A stretch of DNA of 64,000 nucleotides, taken from Daucus carota subsp. sativus. Taxonomy: Eukaryota; Streptophyta; Magnoliopsida; Apiales; Apiaceae. The notes under the pieces are model-generated. The model made no database searches, was not told the origin of the DNA, and saw nothing but the letters and a program-made list of their open reading frames with translations. The stretch covers positions 30,738,610 through 30,802,609 of the forward strand of contig NC_030382.2 in the NCBI RefSeq assembly GCF_001625215.2, given 5' to 3'. Below, piece after piece: positions 22,359 through 33,871 of this stretch. Each line of letters starts with the position of its first letter. Within the stretch, counting starts at the first letter, position 1. The translations under genes and the position numbers were made by a program.

Positions 22359-23165
22359 ATCGCTTCATTTCTTCGATCATTTCTTATATTTGTTTTGAAT
22401 ATCTGCTTTTAGTTTTCAGCGGATTAAAACTTTGACTTATTCAAATTCAAATTATCCTTCATATTCGAATTCTTAAAATCCAAACCGTCACTCACAATAA
22501 TCCTATCCAAGTTCTTATCTTCCAAATCAAAAAAATTTCATTTTAATTCTTAAATCCCGACTTCTCAATACCCAAATCCTTAAAAAATTTCATCTTTCTT
22601 CTCTTCTTTAATTTTTTCCGCCATTTTACTTATTAAAAAACACCTTGATAAGATTATTTTTATCATAAAAAGTCATCATCCATTTAACTTTCGGCTTCTC
22701 AAGTTATGAATATCTTGTACCGGAAGAAAATGGAGAATGTCTTGTATTATATTAAATAATTGTTTTTCTTAACAAAATAATTATTTGATACATATAAAAA
22801 ATGGATACCAGTATTCATGTGACGTGTTTTTAATAATCTTCGAGAATAACGATATTATAACAAATGAGGATTGCTTTATAAGAATATGATATAGATGTAA
22901 TCACGGGACATGTTCTTTTTATTTCAATAATACTTTTTAAAAATATATTATTGGGCTTAGCATATGAAGTTGAAACAACGGGTCCAATCTTTCTTTGTCG
23001 TGTTGCAACCCACACTTTGCTATGTTCTAATGCTTCGGCTCAAGCATCCTCTCAAAAGCTTCTGATTCTCTCTAACCCTCCAAGCATTCTACTAAGAATT
23101 CTGTGTTTCATGACCGCATAAAGACATTGAAACTGGATGGCTTGCTTTAGTTCATCTTATTAGCC
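22359..23165. other. Intergenic, no gene seen
   Basis: AT-rich; no coding frame, RNA gene or structured repeat recognised. Confidence 0.4.
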
Positions 23166-23173
23166 CACTCCAC

Positions 23174-23665
23174 ATCAACTAGCAGTCTGGTCATTCTGCT
23201 GATTTGCTCTCCAAGCTGGGCATGTCTCAGCCTGCAACTTCACCACCTCCCAACTTGAGGGTATTAAATGACACCAACTGCTGCCATGATCATCAATGGA
23301 ATTCTCTTCATCCCTGTTCTTCTTAGCTTTCTGTGATCGAGTACGAGTAGAATGACGCAACATTACAATATCATGGCAGATAACATTGCAATTTGTTTCC
23401 TTCACGCTTTGGGACACATATATGGCCGTGCTCTTGCAGAGTCCCTTGCAATAATATACATTACTTGTGAAAGAAAATATAATTCCCCTTGATCAGGTAA
23501 TGATGCTATACCTTCTGCATAAACAATCACATTCACGCTTCTAATTGTCTTCAGTAGTTCAGTGTACAAGGTTTGCAATTTAGAGTCTATGAGCTTCCAA
23601 AGCATAAGGTGTACATTTTCTTCAAGTTTTTGAGTTTGTTTAACTAAATGCCCTGTAATAACCTC
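23174..23665 (-). pseudogene. Unidentified gene fragment
   Basis: On the minus strand an acceptor (ttattacag, near 23656) is followed by an open stretch reading '..HLVKQTQKLEENVHLMLWK' and 'LYTELLKTIRSVNVIVYAEG' to about 23455. A one-frame shift then continues as 'CKSTAIYVSQSVKETNCNV' and a lysine/serine-rich tail ending 'NQQNDQTAS' at 23175. The text is protein-like and non-repetitive, but I do not recognise the family. The frameshift and lack of other exons suggest a fragment, although an unusual splice cannot be excluded. Confidence 0.35.
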
Positions 23666-23995
23666 AACTACTTTTTATATTAAGAGAGAACCCCGAATTT
23701 TTGCAACTAAATCAAATCCAAAAACAGAGTGTACAGTATATTTCTTCTACATTAATCCCTAAGATCAAGGACTGCCTTAACAAAGAGGTGTAACGATTAA
23801 CAGTTCTTTTGTACTCTATTTTTATGAATCTATACAACTCCCCGGAACAGTAAATTTTCATTTTTTATACTCACACATAATAAAAGCTAATATCTTATAT
23901 TTGCTTATTAGCGTTCCTTTTTTTACTAATATTATTTTGTATTACGTACATATATAGTAGCTCAAGAAAAACTAATTTGTGTTATTTCTAGTTTC

Positions 23996-26900
23996 TCATC
24001 TCTTCCGACCAGAAACAGTTTTTTTCACTGCTCCAACCGAGACTAAAAAATCATCTAGAGATGATAGTGTTTTCATGTCATCTGGAGGAAAGTAACTTGC
24101 AGCCTTTCCCATTAGCGATGCAAAGAGAAGAGACAGTGACGGACGAGTGTCATAACGATCATCCAGAAGGTCATCGAGAAATGCAAAGGCCGCTAAGAAG
24201 TCTGACCTGCTAGCATTTATTGGAGCAGAAAAATGGGCAGGGATTATTCTTTTGAACCTCCAGTCCCTTGCAATCCCGTCTATCCAATCTTTCACCTGAA
24301 CTCAATTTAAAATTGCCAGGATATATTCAGTAGTCCTTCAAACATGTACAGTCCGAGCAGAGGCAGGTCACAAGCAAGCATTAAATCAGTTTACCAATTG
24401 AATCTAATGATAATTTGTCAGATTATATTACTTGCCTTTTCAGGAACTTTGCTGAAAACCAATGTCTTCACAATTGGTGAAACAATCAACTTCTGCGACA
24501 TTTGAGCAAAGCTGGAATTGGGCTCAAGAAGATTTGAGGGTCCTAAGAAAAGTATTTGGAGAACCATTCTCTCCCACCCTGCCCCAAGAAAAGGTTCCTT
24601 ATCAGTTCACATGTGTACTTAGAGTGTTGGCTCAGTCTTAACTAATCTTGATAGTAATTTTATGTTCTAGGAAAGACATGACCAACCTTTTTGCCGGTTC
24701 ATTTTGTTGTCAACGACTGGTTCATCTGAGACTTCCTTGCCTTTGCTGAGAATTTTAACTGCTAAGCCATTCTTTGCTGATGATAAAAGTGATTCCTTAC
24801 TAATACAATTTGGTGGCTGCCTTGGAACAAAGATTACAGCATCTGTCACTAATAGCGTCCTGGAGGGCTTATGATAAAATGCAACCTCCACATATGGCCC
24901 AATTCCTGAAATAGTACATAACAATGAACTTTAAACTAAAAATAAAAGTTATATATGTAAGGTCCGAAATGTCAAGCTAGAAGAGTGATTACCAACTTCA
25001 GGAGAACTGAGAACTTTTTGCTCAATTTCACCAGCCCATGGAGTTGAAATATCGTCATCCTTTATTGTTTTGGAACCAAAAATACCAAAAAACTCAAGTG
25101 GCAAATTTAGAGGCCAGCTCCATTGACGTGGTGCCACCCATACCTGAGCTTGAGGGAACTTTCTGGAAAATGGACCAACAAAGATTTTATGCTCGTAAGC
25201 AAATGTAGGCAGGATGATGCACTCTACTGGAGCTCCCAACTCCTTCACTAGCTGTGGAGTTAAACATATTATTTCAAACATAAGGTATGACATTTTGTTC
25301 AACTTAACCACAAAAGCAGTGAAGAGCAGAACACTTCAAACAAAGAAAACAACCAAGTACACGAGCCAAAGAAAAATTTTGGACTTGTCAATTATAATTT
25401 TAAAGGTTCAATTATTGAAGAATAGGAATTTTGGATATTGCAAGTTTGACGTACTTTCTTACTTCATTTAAAGGTGCCATTATTCATTTATCTCAAGTAG
25501 TTGCAATTTATTATTGTAGAATAATATGTTGAACAAAAAACACCCATCTGGAAGCGAAAAAAGAAAAAAAAGAAAACGAGCTGATGATTTGATAGAGTCA
25601 CAGAGAGGAGCTATTGAGAATTTTGTTATTAAGAAGACAGACACTTCAGGAAAAGAACAAAAAAACATAAATTTGGAGGGTTCTGCAGCGGGTAATGATG
25701 AAAATTTGGTGGATTTAGGTCTAGAAAAAGAAGATGTTAACATCTTAAGCGAGAATGAAAAGGAACCCGGTTTGTCTGACAATGAAAATACAATAGCAGA
25801 AGAGTCACTTCCTCGTTCAAAGGATATTTATGATCCTAGAAATTGGGATAGTTTAAACAACAAAGAAAGGGATATTGTAGTTGAGAAGGGACCCATAAGA
25901 GAATTAAATCTTGTATTTCCACTGGATAGAGTTTCTAGACATTTCTCTTATGCTTATTATTCTAGGAAGTTGAGTAATGGAGAGGTTGTTGATAGAAAAT
26001 GGTTGATTTACTGTAAACCAGTGGATAAATTGTACTGCTTCTGTTGTAAGTCACTCAGTGCTCATCATATGAAAAGTTCCTTGGCAAATGAAGGATTAAG
26101 AGATTGGAAACATTTAAGTGAGAAACTTAAACAACATGAAAATAGTGTTGACCATATGTCTAATATGAATAAGTGGAGTGAACTAAAAATGAGATTAGCT
26201 ACAAATCAAACCATTGACAAAGATCTTCAACAGGAAATATCAAAGGAAAAGGAACGGTGGAAACAAGTGTTAATAAGAATAGGTTCTGTTGTGAAATGTC
26301 TGGCTAAAAATAACTTGGCTTTTAGAGGATCGAATGAGAAGCTTTTTCAAGATAGTAATGGTAATTTCTTGGGATTGATTGAGATGATTTCAGAATTTGA
26401 TTTGGTCATGCAAGATCATGTTAGACGCATTCAAAATCATATGATACATCATCATTATCTCGGCCATAAAATACAGAATGAGTTGATTTCTCTTTTGGCT
26501 AGTAGTGTTAGAACTTCTATTTTGTCTATCATTAAAGAGGCTAAATATTTCTCCATTATTCTTGATTGTACACCTGATGTGAGTCATCAAGAACAAATGA
26601 CTTTAATTGTACGATGTGTAAGCATGTCAAGTAAAAAGATAAAAATAGAAGAGTTCTTCTTAGAGTTTTTAAAGGTGGATGACACATCCGGATCAGGCTT
26701 ATTCGATGTATTGTTAAGTGCTTTAAAGTCTTTTGATCTTAATATTGATGATTTGAGAGGTCAAGGTTATGACAATGGTTCTAATATGAAAGGAAAACAT
26801 CAGGGTGTTCAGAAACGAATTCTTGACATAAATCCAAGAGCCTTATATATGCCATGTGCTTGTCATAGTCTTAATCTTACTCTCTGTGATGCTGCTAATT

Positions 26901-29900
26901 CTTGTGTTAGAGCTATTTCATTCTTTGGAGTTGTGCAACGTATATATACATTGTTTTCTAGTTCTCCTAAAAGATGGAAGGTTTTACTTGATAATGTTCC
27001 AAGCTTGACTGTGAAATCTTTGTGCAATACTCGTTGGGAAAGTCGTATAAAAAGTGTAAAAGCTATTAGATTTCAAGCTCCTCAAATCAGGTTGGCTCTA
27101 TTAGAATTAAGGGACAACTCTAATGATCCCAAGTCAGTTAGTGAAGCAGAGAGTTTGATTGGTTTACTTGAAAATTTTGAATTCTTACTTGGCATGGTTA
27201 TTTGGTATGACATTTTGTTTTCCATTAACATGGTGAGTAAGAAATTGCAATCTAAATCTATGTGCATTGGTGCTACTGTGAAACACCTAGAAAGTGTGAT
27301 GTTATTTTTCGACAAGTATAGAGAAGAAGGGTTTGTTTCTAGCATGAATGTCGCTAAAGATCTTGCAGTTGAAATGGATGTTGAGCCTTGTTTTCCTGTA
27401 AAACGTCGTGTTTTCAGAAAAAAGAAATTTGATGAAACAGATCACAATGAAGAATTAAAATCAGCTGAAGAGTCCTTCAGAATTGATTTTTTCTTGCGAT
27501 TGGTTGATGTTGCAGTTACTTCATTAAATAGTCGCTTTGAGCAATTAAAGATATTTGAAGGTGTTTTTGGATTTCTGTGTGATTCTCCAACCTTAAAGTC
27601 TTTAGATCATGATGAACTGAAGAAGCACTGCAGTAATTTGGTATCTACTTTCTCCCATAATGACTTGTCAGATTTTGAATTGGGGGCTCTTGTACAAGAA
27701 TTAGAAACGTTGCAAGTTTATGTGCCTGATAATTTAATGTCTCCAATTGAGATTCTTGAGTTTGTCAAATCCCTAGACTGTTTTCCGAATGTTGCAATTG
27801 CTTATCGAATCTTACTGTCAATACCTGTGAGTGTAGCATCAGCTGAAAGAAGTTTTTCCAAGCTAAAGTTGTTGAAAAATTATTTACGATCATCAATGTC
27901 ACAAGAAAGATTGAATGGTCTTGCAATTTTGTGCATCGAAAAAGATATTCTTGAGAATATTGATGTAGAAATGGTCATCTCAGATTTCGCATCGAGGAAC
28001 GCTCGTCGGAGTTGTTTTACTTAGTCTGTAAGTATTTAAATTCTTGATAACACTCGGTACTTATTTGTTTTTTTATTGAAGTTGACTAAATTTTCTGTTT
28101 TATATTATTTCAAGAAAAAAAATTGGGGCCCCTTTTTTTGGTTTCACCCCTGGGCCCCCATATACTATGGAACGGCCCTGTTATGGAGTTCCAAGTTTCA
28201 TAATTGTGTTGTGTTTTCATTTGCTTTTTCAAATGAGTATGCATTTTGTATATATTGTATGAGAACTATTACTTCACATGTGGAAATGAAAAGTATAAAT
28301 ACCTGAATACACTCCTTGGTTGGAGCTATTGGAGCATGGACCCACAATCCTCCAGATTTAAGCTTGATGACAGTCATGCGTATATTTGTTGATACACTGC
28401 TAAATCCCAGTGCCTGCTCTTGTTCGAAGAGCCATATGACATTTTTTACAGCCTGAGATTTAAGTACAGTAAAGAGTTTGAATGCAGGATGGATAAAACA
28501 ATATATCGACTAAAAGAATTATTTTTCACATTACTCCCTGGTCCAATTCTTGAAATTGTTGTCAGTTTTAAGGTCTGCAGTAAAGAAAGACACTTTATTG
28601 CCTAGCCTATACATAATTCCAAGCTTGAACAAAATTGCTTTCTTGCAAACTCTTTTAGCTTTCATACCCTATGTAAATGAGTGACATGCTCTTATAAACT
28701 GGTGGCTCTCAAGAACTTGAGCCTGTGCTTTGGCGGGGGAGCTGTTTACTTTTTTAGGGAAGACAATACCAACAAAATCACCAATATTAAATTCTTAAGA
28801 AATGAATACAATTACTATAATTTTTGAAAAAATCAATTATACTAAAGTAGCAACCAATAATGCCTGGTCACTCTCTTAATTTATTTCAAAATAATAAAGT
28901 ACCTCTCGGTTTCACTACAACTTAGATTTAAGGTTACTGCATACGATTAAGATAAGTAACTGTTGCATTCGCATTTAAAGTACCTTGGCATCATATTTAA
29001 ACCATAGCTAAGCCTCTCAAGTATATGGGACATACGTTAGAATAACGAAGGCAACTCTTGAAAACTTGTCATTGTTAAACCTTGATTCGGGTGAATTACT
29101 AATATACTGAAACAAACTAAAACTCCTAAATCTTGAAACAGAGGAGGTGATAGGGAAAAAGACTGTTTCTATTGAAACACAGGAGTTGATAATCAACAAT
29201 AATAAACACAGTATTGTTTATATGAAAGCCCCCAAAGCAGGGTAAAAACACAATAATTGTTATGAATCTGTAACAAAAGAATAAAGTTGTTTTCCTACTC
29301 TAAACACAATATCAGTGACCACTATGATGCAAACATTTCTCAAACATCATTCTCTCTCTACAATTACATTGTAGACTAAACAAAAGGGTTGTAGCGCAGC
29401 TTGGTAGCGCCGGTGTTCTGTTCTCCTATGAGCCTCTGACCTTACTTGTGTGTTGTGCAGCTCCATATAAGTGAGTAAAGGGAACCTCAAAGAGCCTACA
29501 GGCGATTTTACGCTTATTCTTAGATCCATTAATAGTATGCAATCGAGGAGGCCAAGGCTTGTGTTCATAAGCATTTAAATTTTAACAAAAAAAGTAGCCA
29601 AAAACATGTGCTCGTAAGTATTTAAAGTTCTTTAACCAACCATATCTTCAAACCAAAAAAAAAAGTGGCTAAAAACTGGAAACTCTAGATAGATATATAG
29701 GCACCATATTTTTAAAACACTAATCAACTTTAAATTATTACCTAAGATACATACTACGTGATCAAGTGGCATGCCAACTTTTAGATAAGGGAAAGCAGGG
29801 ATTAATGACTATGGTTATAGGATGGTTATAGGCCGACAAGACTTGCGTTTCGGCCTCAAAGTTTTAAAATCATTTATATACAAATTTGAAGAGCATGTTG

Positions 29901-30901
29901 CATATATATGAATTAGAGAACCAAAAGAGCAAGCATGCTTTGGCAATGCTCTATCACAAAAATTATACTACCTCCATCCCAAATTAGTCCTCTTGATTTT
30001 GACTTTTGGTATGTATGTTAAGAACTTAAGATGCATGGTCACATAGCTCTAAAAATTAGTTTTTGAAAATAAAATTTTGATACATAAATTTTTATTTAAA
30101 AGAACTTGTAAGATAATTTAGGGAGATGTGGCCGATGCAACTTAAGTATGTATCAAAAGTCAAAGGGGACATCTAATAGAGGCCTTAAGGAGAGAGCTTT
30201 ATAAGTTCAAGAGCTTAATTCTTTTTTTTAAATAATTAGGCTTATATGCCTCAGCAAATAAGTATCTATTCTAAATTTTAATACTTCTCGGGGGGGGGGG
30301 GGGGGGGGGGGGGGGGGCATTTGGCGTCTTAAATGAAATTGGGGGGGGGGGGGGGGGAAGTTGAACCATGTCAAGGAACCAGTTACTCTAAAACCTCAAG
30401 GTGTCCCTTTCCCAGGATCTTGTATTCTAACAGAACCCAGTGTCATCCTTGATTCTCTTTTAAATGTCATCAAAATTGTAATTCATCCCTGTTTAGAGCC
30501 AACATACCTTCAGCAACTCTTTGTTAACTAAAAAACTCCCATACTAATTAATCTCCTTGTTCTACATAAAAAAAAAAAATCATAACTGCCAATATAATAA
30601 TGCAGCAGCAGCAAGGTTGAAAAAGAGAAGTAACCTCAGTCCTGATAGTGCGCCTATTGAGAAAAGGACCAAGAGGGAACGGAAATCCGGTGATATTGAA
30701 ATAAAATCTTCCCCTAGCTTGAGTGAGCTGAGCAGTTTCGGTGTTGCCTGAAGAAGCGACCACAAATCTCGTTGAATTCTTGGTGGGTTTTAAAAAATGA
30801 TTAATACTGCACGACCTCTTTAATCTGGAACCCCCAACAAACGTCTTGTAATCGACTGTGTTCTTCAGGGAACAGCAATTCGAAGCTATAGCTGCACTCA
30901 T
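23996..30901 (-). CDS. Plastid-targeted DUF4336 protein
   Basis: Six exons: 30901-30635, 28452-28303, 25251-24993, 24905-24687, 24578-24436, 24295-23996; 445 aa, in frame throughout. Residues 1-50 are Ser/Asn/Lys-rich, like a plastid transit peptide. The rest is the conserved plant DUF4336 protein: '[17 protein letters not shown]', '[20 protein letters not shown]', '[20 protein letters not shown]', '[16 protein letters not shown]', '[20 protein letters not shown]' and the C-terminus '[20 protein letters not shown]'. The histidines resemble a metallo-hydrolase fold, but no enzymatic role is established to my knowledge. Intron 5 uses a GC donor (AAAAG|GCAAGT), the only choice that keeps the frame. 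Intron 2 (3.05 kb) contains a hAT transposon on the opposite strand; intron 1 holds poly-G tracts and a MITE. The splice signals are intact, so the gene looks functional. Confidence 0.9.
25470..28180 (+). mobile_element. hAT transposon carrying an uninterrupted transposase gene
   Basis: The right end is well defined: 'ggggtgaaacc...ggaacggccctg' closes at 28180, read from the other strand as cagggccgttccatag, a hAT-like terminus. I find no matching inverted end or 8-bp duplication on the left; the left limit given is only the start of the sequence that looks element-like. The whole unit lies in intron 2 of the DUF4336 gene in antisense. Confidence 0.65.
25526..28024 (+). CDS. hAT-superfamily transposase (TTF-type zinc finger, DUF4371, hAT dimerisation domain)
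   Basis: One open frame of 832 aa. The N-terminus has a basic NLS-like run (residues 11-20). Residues about 135-215 are a TTF-type zinc finger (W159, C171/C174, H204, H210). Residues about 225-480 are DUF4371-like, containing '[19 protein letters not shown]' with the first catalytic aspartate and '[16 protein letters not shown]' with the second; '[16 protein letters not shown]' and 'LCNTRWESR' follow as in the family. The C-terminus (about 775-815) is the hAT dimerisation region ('[20 protein letters not shown]'). It belongs to the plant ZMYM1-like / TTF-type hAT group that cuts and pastes DNA. There are no stops or shifts, so the copy is recent or maintained. It is transcribed opposite to the host gene. 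Confidence 0.92.
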   Translation: MLNKKHPSGSEKRKKRKRADDLIESQRGAIENFVIKKTDTSGKEQKNINLEGSAAGNDENLVDLGLEKEDVNILSENEKEPGLSDNENTIAEESLPRSKDIYDPRNWDSLNNKERDIVVEKGPIRELNLVFPLDRVSRHFSYAYYSRKLSNGEVVDRKWLIYCKPVDKLYCFCCKSLSAHHMKSSLANEGLRDWKHLSEKLKQHENSVDHMSNMNKWSELKMRLATNQTIDKDLQQEISKEKERWKQVLIRIGSVVKCLAKNNLAFRGSNEKLFQDSNGNFLGLIEMISEFDLVMQDHVRRIQNHMIHHHYLGHKIQNELISLLASSVRTSILSIIKEAKYFSIILDCTPDVSHQEQMTLIVRCVSMSSKKIKIEEFFLEFLKVDDTSGSGLFDVLLSALKSFDLNIDDLRGQGYDNGSNMKGKHQGVQKRILDINPRALYMPCACHSLNLTLCDAANSCVRAISFFGVVQRIYTLFSSSPKRWKVLLDNVPSLTVKSLCNTRWESRIKSVKAIRFQAPQIRLALLELRDNSNDPKSVSEAESLIGLLENFEFLLGMVIWYDILFSINMVSKKLQSKSMCIGATVKHLESVMLFFDKYREEGFVSSMNVAKDLAVEMDVEPCFPVKRRVFRKKKFDETDHNEELKSAEESFRIDFFLRLVDVAVTSLNSRFEQLKIFEGVFGFLCDSPTLKSLDHDELKKHCSNLVSTFSHNDLSDFELGALVQELETLQVYVPDNLMSPIEILEFVKSLDCFPNVAIAYRILLSIPVSVASAERSFSKLKLLKNYLRSSMSQERLNGLAILCIEKDILENIDVEMVISDFASRNARRSCFT
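29385..29411 (+). other. tRNA-like 5' half (tRNA-Pro-like or SINE head)
   Basis: agggttgtagcgcagcttgg and the following tagcgc match the acceptor and D-arm of plastid/bacterial-type tRNA-Pro almost exactly and contain an A-box (TAGCGCAGCTTGG). The anticodon arm and B-box do not follow, so it is not a tRNA gene; it may be an organellar fragment or the head of a tRNA-derived SINE. Confidence 0.45.
29971..30185. mobile_element. Stowaway-like MITE, diverged
   Basis: Begins TA|cctccatcccaaattagtcc and has complementary interior arms (ttgacttttggtatgtat against atgtatcaaaagtcaa). The right terminus (ctaatagagg) is degraded. It lies in intron 1 of the DUF4336 gene. Confidence 0.5.
30290..30357 (+). 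repeat. Two poly-G tracts (28 and 17 nt)
   Basis: Uninterrupted G28 at 30290-30317 and G17 at 30341-30357, separated by 23 nt. They lie in intron 1 of the DUF4336 gene and would be poly-C in its transcript. Long homopolymers are also a place where assemblies err. Confidence 0.9.
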
Positions 30902-31169
30902 TATTGTCGACTTGCAAAACTCTTGCCCAGCTTGGATTGTGTTGTTTCTGGATGACTTCCGAGATGAGGAGGATATTCTTCTGACACGTGGATGGACTCG
31001 AGATTTATTGTGGATGATGTTATATTTTTATTATCATTGTTCTATATATAAAATGAAAATGTTTTGGGTACTCATTTCTGAATTATCTTATTTATTTTAT
31101 TTTATATATATATAGCAAGAGATAGATTCAAGTGAGTTAACATATCAAAAATAAAATATATAAATAGTC
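30902..31169. promoter_or_regulatory. Upstream region of the DUF4336 gene
   Basis: Contains 'tgacacgtgg' (about 30980-30989), a G-box-like motif some 80 bp before the ATG on the minus strand, and a TA-rich tract at 31100-31115. The assignment as promoter is positional only. Confidence 0.35.
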
Positions 31170-31478
31170 TCATAAAATCTGATACTCCAATCATCTTCTC
31201 TCTTTGTTTATAATTTTATCCAAACTCCGTGGATGATTATATTTGTTCACGTCTCTCCTTGTCTAATTTGTTATCCAAACCCCTAATTATATTTGTCGAA
31301 CCACTACATATCTTTAACAAATACCACGTCATCAATTATCATATTAAAACAATACATTATATTTATAACAATTTGAAATAATAATAACATGTTATATTTA
31401 AAATATAGCTAATCAATCTACTTAGTACCATCGAAACAAAATATGTTACATGTCCAGTAAATTTAATATAATGTCTTC
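31170..31478. mobile_element. Tourist-like MITE, reversed partial copy
   Basis: Shares in reverse orientation the interior phrases of the copy that follows (ccaatcat, gtttataattttat, tttataacaattt, accatcgaaacaaaatatg). Together with 31479-32349 it forms a large imperfect inverted repeat. Confidence 0.5.
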
Positions 31479-32349
31479 GAGTATCTCCAATGAGTTTAGC
31501 TATAATCATTGGTTATATTGGAACTCTAAGAACATTATATAAAATTTGATGAATCTGCAAGATATTGTGCTTCACTGTATCGGTTAGCTATAATTTAAAA
31601 ATAATATGTGATTAATCTTTAGATTGTTATAAATAGAATATATCAATTTAATATGATAATAAATGGTGTAATCTTCCTACAGATTTTTTACATGGCAATA
31701 GAAGTTCGATAAATATAGTCATCCATATGAGATTGACTAAAATTATAGACAAGGGGTGGGTATGGTGGAGGAGCAGTTGATTCAGCAATTTCTAGTCCTC
31801 ATCTATCTGGTGTTTCATCCATTTTAGGTTCTATCAATCTCGACCGGATCAAAGTAAACAACAATGTCGAATCAGGCCGCCCCCTGTCTTGAAAAAATTC
31901 ACACCATGTACGAGGATTCCCGCTAAGCATCCATGGCTGAATGGTTAAAGCGGCTAACTCATAATTGGCGAATTCGTAACTTCAATTCCTACTGAATGCA
32001 CACCAATGGGACCCAACAATAAGTCTATTGGAATTGACTCTATATTAATGGAATCTCATCATCCATACATAACTTATTAGTGTGGTATATTCATAGCATA
32101 ATATATGAACCAGTAAGAACTAGCATTCTTATTGAGACTAGAACTCATAGGGAAGAAAATATATTTATGGATGGAATCAAATAGAGTTTCGACAAATATA
32201 GTCATTCATAAGAGATTGACTAAAATTATAGACAAGGGGTGGGTATGATTGGAATGTGATTTTTTTTTTTGAATAAATTGACTATATTTTTTAGTTTTAG
32301 TATGCAAAACTCAGTTTTTAGTGATGACTTTTCATGGTTGAAGATGCTC
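31479..32349. mobile_element. Tourist-like MITE split by an organellar insert
   Basis: Starts gagtatctccaatgag and ends catggttgaagatgctc, related to the element at 21960. A piece of about 66 bp (31699-31764, gaagttcgataaatatag... to ggggtgggtatgg) is repeated with few changes at 32182-32247, and organellar DNA lies exactly between the two copies. Confidence 0.6.
31765..32181 (+). other. Nuclear organellar DNA: mitochondrial cox1 piece joined to plastid trnI-CAU/rpl23
   Basis: 31765-31836 reads, with changes, as part of cytochrome oxidase subunit 1 ('HLSGVSSILGSI'). From 31925 to about 32000 lies a plastid tRNA-Ile(CAU) sequence (gcatccatggctgaatggtt, anticodon region ctcataat, tcaattcctac). 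The following spacer leads to atggatggaatcaaat (32168-32183), the start of plastid rpl23. The middle (31837-31924) is of unknown organellar origin. Plant mitochondria often contain plastid DNA, so a single mitochondrial-to-nucleus transfer could explain both parts. Base changes in the tRNA (gcggctaactcat; gtaacttcaatt) show it is decaying. Confidence 0.8.
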
Positions 32350-33871
32350 TTACAGATTCAATTTAGCCAACCATTATGACCAACACCAATAGCGATGTTT
32401 TAAGTCCCGGTTTTTTCCTGATTTTTTAGCACGTAACAGATATACTGATATATTTATATCTTCATGCCCATGAGTTGAAAAACCAATTTACATATGTTGC
32501 ATGAATTACGGCCCCTTTCCTTCCAAACTGGTTGTATCCCAATAATAGAAATAAGTGATTTCATGTAAAAGAAATGAATTGAATGTCAAAAAAAAATGGA
32601 CACTATCATCTCAGATGTCCCATTGCATTCCCTGCAAAAACCAAACAAAGTCTGCACTAACCTGGTGATCCTAGCTGTATATTGGTCTAAGAATATTTGT
32701 GTTTATTTCTTGGACCAATATAACATCACTTGGATGACATTCGTGCTTATAATTACGGAACTCCATGCATCTGCCTTGCCTAGGTACATTTCTTCTTACA
32801 TTATATGATCTCTAATTGCAGAAAATCTTTGTATGCTTCATGGTATCTTATGTCGATATATTCTTGGAGAAGAACTGATGATTTTGTTGTCATAATACTC
32901 TTTCTGTGTTGCTTGTTTTAACATTCACCTCATTCGGATTACGCTGCGTTGATCCAAATTTAATTAGATACATTTGTAAGTGTGTTCGGAGGAAATGACA
33001 ACAAACTGTATGATAGCTGCACCATAAAAAGTCTTGATCATTCTGTTTTATTTGTTTGAACTTATGTTTGTTATTGAACAAGTATGTTACATTAATTCCA
33101 TATGCATCCACAAAGTTCTCACTTTATTTCATTTTCATGCTTGCGGATTAGACTATTAGTTATGCTCTTGCTCAGCTTTGATGTTTTTCCAATTAACAAG
33201 AGCTTTTTGTAAGCTCTACTGGATCATGGGAACATGTAAATAAGTTGAGTTCTTCACGTTCTACTTAAAGCTTAGAGACCCATTAGTCGACAAAATTATG
33301 ACTTGTGGCAGCGTCTTACTAATAGATCCATTAGTCTATTCTAGTTTGTCAAACTTCCTATGTTTTTCATTTTCGAATGTGACTAGTACAATCTTAACTC
33401 CATTTGGCTGGGGGTGCTATTATAGTATCGCTAAAACTAATTCAAGTCATGCAAAATTGTTCATATGATAAATCATTGATAAGGAATTATACATTTGAAA
33501 TAACAATAATTTTAATCTTTGTTTTGCTAAACCGAAATGAAAAGGTTTTATGTTCAGTTGTTTAGGTAAAAGATATTGTGTGAATCAATAAATTCCATTT
33601 TCAAATGCTCAAATTGAGAAACTCATGATACTCGAGCAAGAACAATAGAGTCTGGTCCATATTGTTCAGATTTTATTCTTGACTTGTAAAGAAGAAAATA
33701 TATCCATTTTCCCTAAAAATTGCTCCAATTCCCTTTAAGCTATAATTTAAGAGAAAATGCATTCATAATAACATAAGACCCTTCACTTTGTTTATTGTTT
33801 TACCTTTTTGAATATGTCTTTTAAATCCTTACCTATATCTTTCCTTATGCAGTTGAACATTTCAACCCAAA
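32350..33871. other. Upstream region of the PTEN-like gene
   Basis: No gene. The leader directly before the ATG contains a possible 5'-UTR acceptor (ccttatgcag, ends 33852), so an intron in the 5' UTR is possible. Several ATG-containing short frames occur, but nothing conserved. Confidence 0.35.

Noticed and set aside
24970..25311. Longer single-frame reading of DUF4336 exon 3 in both directions
   Set aside because: The parts beyond 25251 and below 24993 are intron translation; conserved text stops at the splice sites.
31925..32000. A functional nuclear tRNA-Ile(CAU) gene
   Set aside because: It is a mutated plastid sequence flanked by rpl23 text, without a nuclear tRNA context; organellar insert is the better call.
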